DNA from: Candidatus Woesearchaeota archaeon
Lineage (GTDB): Archaea; Nanobdellota; Nanobdellia; Woesearchaeales; GW2011-AR9
Length of the DNA: 7,154 bases
Direction of reading: 5' to 3'
NCBI GenBank assembly: GCA_018303045.1
Contig: JAGVYX010000063.1
Span: 1-7,154 of the forward strand
Below, one piece after another: positions 1 to 5,093 of the stretch. The translations under genes were made by a program, and so were the position numbers. A model generated the notes under the pieces. The model ran no database searches and was not told the origin of the DNA. It saw only the letters and a program-made list of their open reading frames with translations. The stretch's first letter is position 1. The number at the start of each line of letters is the position of its first letter.

Positions 1-53
1 GGACGAGATTCGAACTCGCGAATGCACCGCGCATAAGGGCAGCCTGCCCTTAT
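1..53 (-). other. truncated tRNA-like 3' segment
   Basis: Read on the minus strand, this ends in a perfect T arm (stem GCGAG/CTCGT, loop TTCGAAT) and two acceptor bases before the window stops. The last 20 bases are identical to the T arm and part of the acceptor of the tRNA-Leu at 80-99. In front lies a possible short variable arm (TGC, five bases, GCA). Before that is a 9-bp hairpin with a 3-base loop (33-53) where an anticodon arm would be. That hairpin gives no usable anticodon loop, since U33 is absent. There is no room for a D arm or 5' acceptor strand before the tRNA-Leu 3' end. It could be a tRNA relic, an attachment-site copy left by an integrated element, or the 3' half of a split tRNA. 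The deciding acceptor end lies outside the window. Confidence 0.5.
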
Positions 54-73
54 CAACCCTCAACTTATTAAAA

Positions 74-157
74 TGCGGGGGACGAGATTCGAACTCGCGC
101 ATCCACTAAGGAACTAGCCCCTCAAGCTAGCGCATTTGGCCACTCTGCCACCCCCGC
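74..157 (-). tRNA. tRNA-Leu (anticodon GAG)
   Basis: This is an 84-nt class II tRNA. The acceptor stem GCGGGGG pairs fully with CCCCCGC and the discriminator is A73. The D stem is GCA/TGC. The anticodon stem CTAGC/GCTAG encloses the loop TTGAGGG, giving anticodon GAG after U33 with a purine at 37, so it reads CUC leucine codons. The long variable arm has a TCC/GGA stem. The T arm is GCGAG-TTCGAAT-CTCGT with one G-T wobble. CCA is not encoded, as is common in archaea, and there is no intron. It lies downstream of the glycosylase gene on the same strand and probably has its own promoter. The structure is complete enough that the assignment is near certain. Confidence 0.95.
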
Positions 158-180
158 ATAAAGCAAAGAACGGGAAGTTA

Positions 181-188
181 ACTTAAAA
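181..188 (-). promoter_or_regulatory. TATA-like box of tRNA-Leu
   Basis: The minus strand reads TTTTAAGT centred about 27 bases before the first base of tRNA-Leu, the spacing expected for archaeal TBP/TFB initiation. The match to the consensus is only partial. Confidence 0.35.
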
Positions 189-203
189 GATTAATGAATC
201 AAT

Positions 204-290
204 AGTTGCAGACAACAATTTTGCATATCATTTCTTCTGCAACTAATGCTTGAAAGATGTATTATCATTATGCAATACTTGCGTCTTTCA
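204..290. repeat. two consecutive inverted repeats 3' of the glycosylase gene
   Basis: Two hairpin-forming repeats fill most of the gap between the glycosylase stop codon and tRNA-Leu. The first pairs AGTTGCAGA (204-212) with TCTGCAACT (236-244), a perfect 9-bp stem with a 23-base loop. The second pairs TGAAAGATG (251-259) with CGTCTTTCA (282-290), 9 bp with one wobble and a 22-base loop. They may form 3'-end structures on the glycosylase mRNA. Neither is followed by a long T tract on the minus strand, so termination is only a possibility. Confidence 0.4.
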
Positions 291-296
291 TTACAA

Positions 297-842
297 TTAG
301 CTTTTGCTAACAAATTCACTTCCTTCCGCAAAAAATCTCCAAGGCAGTTCTTTAGCTTTAACAATGCCAATGCGGGAACTGGAACCAATTTTAGCAGTAA
401 AACCGTCGTCAAAAATTTTAATTTCCTCCCCTAATTTTAACCCATTATATTTTTTATCAATTCCTAAAGCCTGGCATAATTTTCCAGGGCCGGAACATAA
501 ACTAGTTATTTTATCGGTGTTCCGATTTAATTTTAATTTCTCAAAGTTATCTAACGGCTCAACTGCCCTGATCAGAACTGCGCCGGCATCTTTCTTATTG
601 GCAGTAAAATTCAGGCAGTGATACATGCCATAAATCAAATAGACATAAACATAGCTATAAGTGTCAAACATGATTTGGCTTCGCTCCGTTTTTTTATGCG
701 CATGCGAGGCTTCATCGCGGCAGTAGGCTTCCGTTTCCACGATTCGGGATTTGATTCCCTTTATTTCGATGATTTTTCCGATAAGGTCCTGAGCTACAAC
801 TACAGTATCCCGGGCAAAAAAGGATTGGGGCAATGGCTTCAT
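297..842 (-). CDS. DNA-3-methyladenine glycosylase, AAG/MPG family
   Basis: This 181-residue protein is a monofunctional base-excision-repair glycosylase. The family flips out alkylated purines (3-methyladenine, 7-methylguanine, hypoxanthine) and hydrolyses the N-glycosidic bond, leaving an abasic site. Family signatures appear in order: VETEAY, with E38 matching the human general base E125 and Y40 matching Y127; H47 matching H136; LIYGMYHCLN, with Y71 matching the intercalating Y162 and N78 matching N169; R92 in IRAVEP; and CSGPGKLCQALGI near residue 116. The C-terminal RIGI...PWRFF segment is also typical. Length fits the minimal bacterial/archaeal form without the mammalian N-terminal extension. 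The ATG at 842 directly precedes the usual LPxSFFARD start, and no Shine-Dalgarno is seen. All catalytic residues are present, so it should be active. The family is common in bacteria and eukaryotes and patchy in archaea, so transfer is possible. Confidence 0.95.
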   Translation of the reverse strand: MKPLPQSFFARDTVVVAQDLIGKIIEIKGIKSRIVETEAYCRDEASHAHKKTERSQIMFDTYSYVYVYLIYGMYHCLNFTANKKDAGAVLIRAVEPLDNFEKLKLNRNTDKITSLCSGPGKLCQALGIDKKYNGLKLGEEIKIFDDGFTAKIGSSSRIGIVKAKELPWRFFAEGSEFVSKS

Positions 843-862
843 TAAAGAAAGAATAAGGATGG

Positions 863-873
863 AAATTAAAAAG
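863..873 (-). promoter_or_regulatory. weak TATA-like box of the glycosylase gene
   Basis: The minus strand reads TTTTTAATTT centred about 26 bases before the ATG. This fits a leaderless transcript, in line with several other genes here. The box departs from the consensus TTTATATA. Confidence 0.3.
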
Positions 874-931
874 GTTATCTAAACTGAGAGGCTGCCGCAA
901 AACTAAAGGCTTCTTAAAAAACTTAAAGGTT

Positions 932-1165
932 TTATCTAAAATAACTCCTAACCAAAGAAATTTCTATTTTGTAGTCCAGACTATGGGAATTGTCTGGATT
1001 ATCTGGACTGTCTGAATCCTCTCCATCCTCATTAACTTCAGAACGGTAATCCTTCCTTGAAGGCAGAGGGACTTCCTGCCAGATGCGCGGACGATGGGCA
1101 TCCTCTTTCTCCCGGCGCTTTTCCTGCTCTTTCTTAATCCAGTCAATAATATAGGCATCCAGCAT
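932..1165 (-). CDS. small charged hypothetical protein (77 aa)
   Basis: I cannot name a function. The N-terminus MLDAYIIDWIKKEQEKRREKE begins hydrophobic and becomes a short Lys/Glu/Arg-rich helix. A Pro-containing segment follows (RPRIWQEVPLPS, about 25-36), then an acidic Asp/Ser/Asn/Pro stretch (43-63) and a hydrophobic/basic C-terminus. I recall small proteins opening with LDAYIID plus a charged helix and a Pro-rich tail in other microbial genomes, but cannot check this. Support for a real gene is a good TATA box 28 bases before its ATG, on the same strand as the next gene. The acidic part is encoded by short repeated TCTGGA/TCTGAA-type units, suggesting slippage. It contains no Cys and no transmembrane segment. 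Confidence 0.7.
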   Translation of the reverse strand: MLDAYIIDWIKKEQEKRREKEDAHRPRIWQEVPLPSRKDYRSEVNEDGEDSDSPDNPDNSHSLDYKIEISLVRSYFR

Positions 1166-1188
1166 TTAACCAGCTTAGAGAGAATAAA

Positions 1189-1199
1189 CTATATAAAAT
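1189..1199 (-). promoter_or_regulatory. TATA box of the 77-aa gene
   Basis: The minus strand reads TTTTATATAG, close to the archaeal consensus, centred about 28 bases before the ATG at 1165. Transcription would begin at or next to the start codon, giving a leaderless mRNA. Confidence 0.6.
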
Positions 1200-1280
1200 T
1201 TGATTAAAGAAATTATACAGTATATGCCTTAAAACAAATTCTAGTACAGCGACAACATAATTATGGAACAACATATCATT

Positions 1281-1309
1281 GTTGATACTGTTTTTCTTCG
1301 TTGATACTG
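1281..1309. repeat. short direct repeat GTTGATACTG x2
   Basis: The 10-mer GTTGATACTG occurs at 1281-1290 and again at 1300-1309, a period of 19 bp. It lies in the gene-free stretch 1166-1471. CAGTATC, the reverse of its core, also occurs near the start of the insertion sequence at the right edge (about 6954-6960), so a decayed IS end is conceivable. I see no coding sequence in this stretch. Confidence 0.6.
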
Positions 1310-1339
1310 GTTCAAAACTAACACATCAATATACTAAAG

Positions 1340-1424
1340 CTATACCAAAAGACATACATTTTCATACAATTAGTTATGTTTTTTGTATATTATGTTTTTT
1401 GTATATTATGTCTTTTGGATATAG
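1340..1424. repeat. 85-bp inverted-repeat element with 16-bp tandem units
   Basis: The outer arms are CTATACCAAAAGACAT (1340-1355) and ATGTCTTTTGGATATAG (1408-1424). They are perfect complements apart from one extra A at 1419. Inside and overlapping the right arm are three 16-bp tandem units: TATGTTTTTTGTATAT at 1375-1390 and 1391-1406 (identical), then TATGTCTTTTGGATAT at 1407-1422 (two changes). The left arm is thus an inverted copy of the third unit. It sits 48 bp beyond the 3' end of the VIT-like gene. It may be an operator, a miniature transposable element, or a 3'-end/termination structure. Confidence 0.75.
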
Positions 1425-1471
1425 TAGCAGCTATTTATTGTTCAAAAATTAATGCCAGTTGCTATAGATCA

Positions 1472-2086
1472 TCAGAATATAATTCTAATCAGCCATCCTA
1501 CAACGTATCCCAAAACAGCCGCGCCTAAGCCAATTAACGCGATTTCCAAACCTGACTTCATCCAGCCTAAATGGGTATATTTAGCTTTAGCCCAGCCTAC
1601 TAAAAAGAGCATGCCAATAGTTAAGGCTGAAGCTGTGGCAGCCGCCAGGTTGTCCTTCAAAAGCAGAAAAGGAATTATCGGAAAAAAAGAGCCTACCAGA
1701 AAAGAAAAAAACATGGTAAACGCATTTCGCAGCGGCAAATCAAATCTTTCTTCCGACAACCCTAATTTTTTTTGAATATAATTTATCGCAAAAGTAGAGG
1801 GGTTATGCTTCTCAAAATGATGCACTATCGCTTTGATTTCGTCATCGTCAAAACCCTCTTTTTTTAACAAAGAATGCATTTCCCGCAAAGCCTTTGGGGG
1901 AGATTGTTTCAACTGTCTTTTAGTGGCGGCAATTTCCTGCTCATACACTTCCCGCTTGGCCATTCCGGCTAAGATTACCGCATAAGGTCCGCCGCCGCCG
2001 ATATGCACCCCCAGAACTAAACCCAGATTGGAAACTAAGCCGTCTTCCATTCCAAAAACAAAGTCCCGGATAACTGTCTTCAGCAC
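1472..2086 (-). CDS. VIT1/CCC1-family metal transporter-like membrane protein, TM2 shortened
   Basis: This 204-residue membrane protein belongs to the VIT1/CCC1 (DUF125) family, which moves Fe2+/Mn2+ across membranes, usually by proton exchange. Family features are the N-terminal RDFVFGMEDGLVSNLGLVLGV, whose D15 is the conserved Asp of helix 1. A soluble helical metal-binding region with E46, E49 and E51 and a long charged helix follows (44-110). Three C-terminal hydrophobic helices lie near 122-142, 146-166 and 180-203. In the family, ILAGLA is followed by about 20 residues (AxSMAAGxYxS-like) completing helix 2. Here ILAGMA (39-43) runs directly into KREVYEQEI. That in-frame gap removes the usual helix-2 Met and changes the helix count from five to about four. 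The start is GTG at 2086, with a TATA box 24 bases upstream. The family is clear. Transport activity and topology are doubtful. Confidence 0.88.
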   Translation of the reverse strand: MLKTVIRDFVFGMEDGLVSNLGLVLGVHIGGGGPYAVILAGMAKREVYEQEIAATKRQLKQSPPKALREMHSLLKKEGFDDDEIKAIVHHFEKHNPSTFAINYIQKKLGLSEERFDLPLRNAFTMFFSFLVGSFFPIIPFLLLKDNLAAATASALTIGMLFLVGWAKAKYTHLGWMKSGLEIALIGLGAAVLGYVVGWLIRIIF

Positions 2087-2104
2087 AGGTTTAAGAAATA
2101 AAAT

Positions 2105-2115
2105 AACTATAAAAA
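2105..2115 (-). promoter_or_regulatory. TATA-like box of the VIT-like gene
   Basis: The minus strand reads TTTTTATAG, centred about 24 bases before the GTG start at 2086. It supports that GTG as the 5' end of a leaderless mRNA. It also suggests the gene need not be read from the lipoprotein gene 55 bp upstream. Confidence 0.45.
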
Positions 2116-2141
2116 TTGGTAGGTTTACCTCATTAATTTAT

Positions 2142-2423
2142 CTAATTAAAACTGGCTCGGCAGGTCCCATCAACACAGGCCACACTGCCCTGCCCGCAGT
2201 CCAGAGTATTGGGAGCGCATTCCATAGTGCAAATAGTGCTGCGGCAATCTGGAGCATTCTCCAAGTTAACAGCATCAGCAGCATGGCAGCATTGGGCTGG
2301 AACGCAGTCTAAATCCGTTTGACAAGCTTTATTAGCCGGCATTGGAGCGGCGCAAGATGCCGCAAATAAACCCATCAGCATTAAAACCAATAACCTTATT
2401 CTCATATTCAGTATCTTTTTCAT
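2142..2423 (-). CDS. Cys-rich secreted lipoprotein, hypothetical (93 aa)
   Basis: This is an exported small protein of unknown function. Residues 1-23 form a signal peptide, with basic MKKILNMRIR followed by hydrophobic LLVLMLMGLF and the lipobox AASC. C24 would be lipidated. The mature part holds ten more Cys (34, 40, 45, 46, 60, 65, 69, 76, 83, 88) arranged as CxxDxDCVPxxCCHA, VNxxxAPDC, CTMEC, TLDCGQG and CVDGTC. Even Cys spacing suggests disulfides or metal binding outside the cell. I recall this DCVPxxCCH...TLDCGQG pattern from small DPANN proteins but cannot verify it. The ATG at 2423 is preferred over a GTG nine bases earlier, because GAGGTG lies 6 bases before the ATG and overlaps that GTG. 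It follows gatD by 25 bp on the same strand and is probably cotranscribed with it. Confidence 0.85.
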   Translation of the reverse strand: MKKILNMRIRLLVLMLMGLFAASCAAPMPANKACQTDLDCVPAQCCHAADAVNLENAPDCRSTICTMECAPNTLDCGQGSVACVDGTCRASFN

Positions 2424-2429
2424 GCCCAA

Positions 2430-2435
2430 CACCTC
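2430..2435 (-). promoter_or_regulatory. Shine-Dalgarno site deciding the lipoprotein start
   Basis: The minus strand reads GAGGTG, then six bases, then ATG at 2423. This is the clearest ribosome binding site in the window. It fits an internal operon gene, whereas several neighbouring genes look leaderless. Confidence 0.65.
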
Positions 2436-2448
2436 AATAGAGAGAAAA

Positions 2449-3738
2449 TCATTTTTTTAAAATTTCCTCAGTGAAAGCCAGCCGTTCCTTAATTTCTCCT
2501 TTAAGGTTTAGCGGCAGCAGCTCTTCGACTTTTTCTTTAGGATAATTTCCCAGCAGCCAGGCTAATTTCAAGTAAGCTGTTTCAGTTAGCATATCTGAAC
2601 CGGAAATGACCCCAATTTCTTTTAACCGCCGCCCATTGGCATAAACATCCAAATTTACCCGGCCAAAGATACACTGGGAAGTCAAAACTACTATTCCCCC
2701 GTTATTAATAAATTTTTGCAGAGCTTCATAATTGGAAAAATTTTCGGCAATATTGGTCGGGGCGTGTCCAATTCCTGTGCCTTCCAGAACCAATCCTTTG
2801 TAATGTTCCTTAGTCAGCGCATCAATCAGCACCGGAAACATATTAGGATATACTCGCACCACGGCAACTTTATCTTCAAAATTATCTTTTAGCTGCAAGA
2901 CTCCTGAAACATGGCTTTTTTTAGTGTAAGCCTGATGGAAATGAATATGCCTGGTATTATAATCAACCGTGGCAATCAGGTCATCATTGACAGCCTGAAA
3001 GGCATCGCGGCGGGAAGTATGAAATTTTCTGGTTTTAGTGGGAGGATAAATATTGCAGAAAGTATCACTGGAAGAACCATGCATGCAAATGGCTACCCCC
3101 GTAAAATCAGTTTTGGCAATAAATTCAGCCGCGCAGATCAAATTCACGCCGGCGTCGCTGCTCCCTCGGTCAGTGGAACGCTGCGCGCCCACTAAGATAA
3201 CCGGAATCGGCAAGTTCTCCAGCATGAAAGCTAAGGCCGTTGAAGTCTGGGCTAGAGTATCCGTGCCGTGGCCGATGATAATTCCATCAACTTTATTGGC
3301 AATTTCTGTTTCAATGGCTGCGGCAATTATTTGGTAATGGGAAAAGCGCAGGTCTTCTGACATCATATTGGCTACATGCGCAGTATGGATGTTGGCGATT
3401 TGCTCGATTTCCGGAAACATCTTCAGTAAATCTTCTGCCTTAAAACTGGCTGAGACGCCGCCGGTTTGATAATCAACCTTGGAAGCAATAGTGCCACCGG
3501 TATGAAGAATGGCGATGGCAGGGAGGTTTTTCCTAGGTTTAACTTGTTTTAATGAAACTGGCAAAAGCTTACTTTTTTCCACTAACTCTATTTTTTTAAC
3601 TTCTTTGCTGGGAAAACCTACATTGTACCCGGTGGCTAATTTTAACATAACTATATCTTTCTTAGGCGAAGGCATTAGTATTCCTTCTACAGTTTCCTGT
3701 TTAGTAAGAAGCTTGACTTTATCACCTGGATGGGGCAT
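2449..3738 (-). CDS. gatD: glutamyl-tRNA(Gln) amidotransferase subunit D
   Basis: GatD, with GatE, converts Glu-tRNA(Gln) to Gln-tRNA(Gln) in archaea. GatD is the asparaginase-like part that releases ammonia from an amide donor. This 429-residue protein is full length. A small beta-rich N-terminal domain (about 4-55, GDKVKLL...VEGILMPS) is the GatD-specific SH3-like part that separates it from plain L-asparaginase. The asparaginase domain starts at IAILHTGGTIAS, with nucleophile T83. GHGTDT gives T159-D160, and KFHTSRRDAF gives the catalytic-site K238. A C-terminal asparaginase subdomain follows (about 300-429). All catalytic residues are present. The partner GatE is not in the window. The ATG at 3738 lies about 28 bases from a strong TATA box with no Shine-Dalgarno, so the mRNA is probably leaderless. 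Its stop lies 25 bp before the lipoprotein gene. Confidence 0.97.
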   Translation of the reverse strand: MPHPGDKVKLLTKQETVEGILMPSPKKDIVMLKLATGYNVGFPSKEVKKIELVEKSKLLPVSLKQVKPRKNLPAIAILHTGGTIASKVDYQTGGVSASFKAEDLLKMFPEIEQIANIHTAHVANMMSEDLRFSHYQIIAAAIETEIANKVDGIIIGHGTDTLAQTSTALAFMLENLPIPVILVGAQRSTDRGSSDAGVNLICAAEFIAKTDFTGVAICMHGSSSDTFCNIYPPTKTRKFHTSRRDAFQAVNDDLIATVDYNTRHIHFHQAYTKKSHVSGVLQLKDNFEDKVAVVRVYPNMFPVLIDALTKEHYKGLVLEGTGIGHAPTNIAENFSNYEALQKFINNGGIVVLTSQCIFGRVNLDVYANGRRLKEIGVISGSDMLTETAYLKLAWLLGNYPKEKVEELLPLNLKGEIKERLAFTEEILKK

Positions 3739-3760
3739 ATTTACACTGAAAAGGATAAAA

Positions 3761-3770
3761 CTTTATATAG
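3761..3770. promoter_or_regulatory. shared TATA box of a divergent promoter (gatD / kinase gene)
   Basis: The plus strand reads CTTTATATAG, containing TTTATATA, a perfect archaeal box A. The minus strand reads CTATATAAAG. Its centre is about 28 bases from the gatD ATG and about 26 bases from the kinase GTG. The whole gap is 53 bp and no second TATA is visible. An A-rich ATAAAA just before the box on the plus strand could act as BRE for the kinase direction. On the minus strand the BRE position reads CGTAAT and is weaker. Confidence 0.7.
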
Positions 3771-3791
3771 ATTACGCCGCTCCGGCTGGAG

Positions 3792-4877
3792 GTGGAACAG
3801 ATTAACGAATCGAAGCTAAAAGATTATCTTAGTTCAGTTTTTAATGGCGCCATCACTGAAGTTAAGATTAATAAATTAGGCTCTGGCTGTGTCGGAACCG
3901 GTTATGCAGTAAATTTCAAAATCAATGGAAAACCGCATATTAAAATTCTGAAAACCTTATTTACCTCCAATTTAGGAATGGATCATTTTTCCGACCGCGC
4001 CGGATCATTGCTGCTAGCGCATTCGCATTATCATAAGATCCCCCGCCATGTTAATTCTCTGGATGTGGGCGGAATTTCTGAAAATGGTTCCATAATTTCC
4101 CTGGGAAAAGCTAAAGAATTCTTTCTCTTAATGGATGAAGCCCAAGGAAAAGATTTGTTTAAAGATTTTGCCCTCCTAGCTGCTAAGGAAAATTTGTCAG
4201 AACCAGACCGAAAAAAAATATTGGAATTATCCCATTTTTTAGCAGGGCTGCATCAGGAGAAAGCTGCAGAAAATAAAGATTCCTTATACAAAAGAACCCT
4301 GCGCAGCGCAGTTGGCGGCAATACCTCCATTATGTCAATTATTGACCTGTATCCTAAAGATTTGAATTGGGTTTCCGAAGAGGAATTGCAAAAGATAATT
4401 CAAGAAGCAGTAAACTTTTGGACCAAGCACCGGTTTAGTTCAGAGAGGTTATGCCACGTGCATGGAGATTTTCACCCAGGAAATATCTGGTACAAAGAAG
4501 ATGGGACATTTGCATTATTAGACCGGTCAGGACAGACGTATGGCGAAGCCGCCGATGATTTAACCGCCTTTAGCATTAATTTTATTTTTTATTCGGTAAA
4601 AGAGCGCGGTTTATTGGCCGGAGCGGCTAAGGAAGGGCTGGAATTATTTTGGAACAATTATTTGGAGAAAACTAAAGATCAGGAAATATTGTGCTTAGCG
4701 CCGTTATTTTTCGCTCTGCGGTCAATGGTGGTAATTAATCCGGCTTTTTATCCAGATACTTTTTTTGGTTCGAAAGAAAACGCTGACAACACTAGAAAAA
4801 AAATGTTTAATTTTGCGTATAATTTATTAAAGAAAGGAAGGTTAGAATTAGATTCTCTCGCGGACCATTTCCAGTAA
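3792..4877 (+). CDS. APH-fold (aminoglycoside phosphotransferase-like) kinase, substrate unknown
   Basis: This 361-residue protein has the APH/choline-kinase-like fold, which transfers phosphate from ATP to small molecules. The nucleotide-binding lobe has a Gly-rich loop (LGSGCVGTGYAV, 29-40) and a candidate ATP lysine in IKILK (K51 or K54). A hinge-like FLLMDEAQG follows (111-119). The catalytic loop is HVHGDFHPGNIW (222-233), with D226 as catalytic base and N231 binding Mg. LLDRSG (242-247) supplies the second metal-binding Asp, D244. A helical C-terminal half completes the fold. The start is GTG, about 26 bases after the shared TATA, so probably leaderless. GGAGGTG overlaps that GTG, so a downstream non-ATG start (ATT at 3801) cannot be fully excluded. 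Nothing shows the substrate. Drug resistance should not be assumed, since most family members act on metabolites. Confidence 0.85.
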   Translation: MEQINESKLKDYLSSVFNGAITEVKINKLGSGCVGTGYAVNFKINGKPHIKILKTLFTSNLGMDHFSDRAGSLLLAHSHYHKIPRHVNSLDVGGISENGSIISLGKAKEFFLLMDEAQGKDLFKDFALLAAKENLSEPDRKKILELSHFLAGLHQEKAAENKDSLYKRTLRSAVGGNTSIMSIIDLYPKDLNWVSEEELQKIIQEAVNFWTKHRFSSERLCHVHGDFHPGNIWYKEDGTFALLDRSGQTYGEAADDLTAFSINFIFYSVKERGLLAGAAKEGLELFWNNYLEKTKDQEILCLAPLFFALRSMVVINPAFYPDTFFGSKENADNTRKKMFNFAYNLLKKGRLELDSLADHFQ

Positions 4878-4900
4878 GCGATCTTTTTCAGGAAATGTTT

Positions 4901-4960
4901 GACCGTCAACACCTTAGTTGAATCAAAAGTTGGGCCATCAATACTTTAGTTGAATCAAAA
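4901..4960. repeat. 28-bp direct repeat pair, 32-bp period
   Basis: Segments 4901-4928 and 4933-4960 match at 24 of 28 bases and share the exact core TTAGTTGAATCAAAA, separated by four bases. They follow the kinase stop codon. Two copies without similar spacers are not a CRISPR array. Paired binding sites or a decayed IS end are more likely. The rest of 4878-5064 holds only the frame-shifted tail described separately. Confidence 0.8.
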
Positions 4961-4961
4961 T

Positions 4962-5093
4962 TCAGCGACGATTAACAATCCCTTCAATGGCTAATTTTAT
5001 TTCTTCTTTAGCAGAAACCGATACGGCAATTGGCTCAGCTGGACTTTGATTTCCGGAGTTATATTTATCGGTATCTTCTATCTCGTTCCTTTA
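4962..5093 (-). pseudogene. out-of-frame C-terminal continuation of the ParB-like gene
   Basis: After the ParB-like stop at 5065, another minus-strand frame stays open to TGA at 4962-4964. It has no ATG, GTG or TTG start. It reads EDTDKYNSGNQSPAEP, then IAVSVSAKEEIKLAIEG and IVNRR. This is protein-like, with a polar linker followed by a plausible helix. It overlaps the end of the ParB-like frame from a TAA at about 5087. A one-base insertion (or +1 slip) between about 5067 and 5085 would join them, giving roughly 200 residues. A disrupted gene, a sequencing indel or a chance open frame of about 40 codons are all possible. Confidence 0.45.

Noticed and set aside
1..60. a second functional tRNA
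   Set aside because: There is no D arm or 5' acceptor strand, no U33, and no acceptable anticodon loop. Only the T arm and a possible variable arm are intact.
191..434. short open frames on both strands overlapping the glycosylase 3' end
   Set aside because: They are shadows of the glycosylase gene and its hairpins, with no protein family features.
964..1158. alternative frame over the 77-aa gene
   Set aside because: It lacks the correctly spaced TATA box and looks like a basic shadow translation of the repeat-rich DNA.
2424..2432. GTG start adding three residues to the lipoprotein
   Set aside because: The GTG is part of the GAGGTG ribosome binding site for the ATG at 2423, and that ATG gives a normal signal peptide.
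2911..3337. plus-strand open frames inside gatD
   Set aside because: They are antisense to a complete conserved gene and have no promoter or recognisable motif.
2449..3738. plain L-asparaginase
   Set aside because: The N-terminal GDKVKLL...VEGILMPS domain and total length fit GatD, not the shorter asparaginases.
3792..4877. aminoglycoside resistance gene
   Set aside because: Only the general APH-kinase fold is visible. Nothing points to an antibiotic substrate, and the setting is housekeeping.
4901..4960. CRISPR array
   Set aside because: There are only two imperfect copies with a four-base gap, no spacers of uniform length, and no cas genes.
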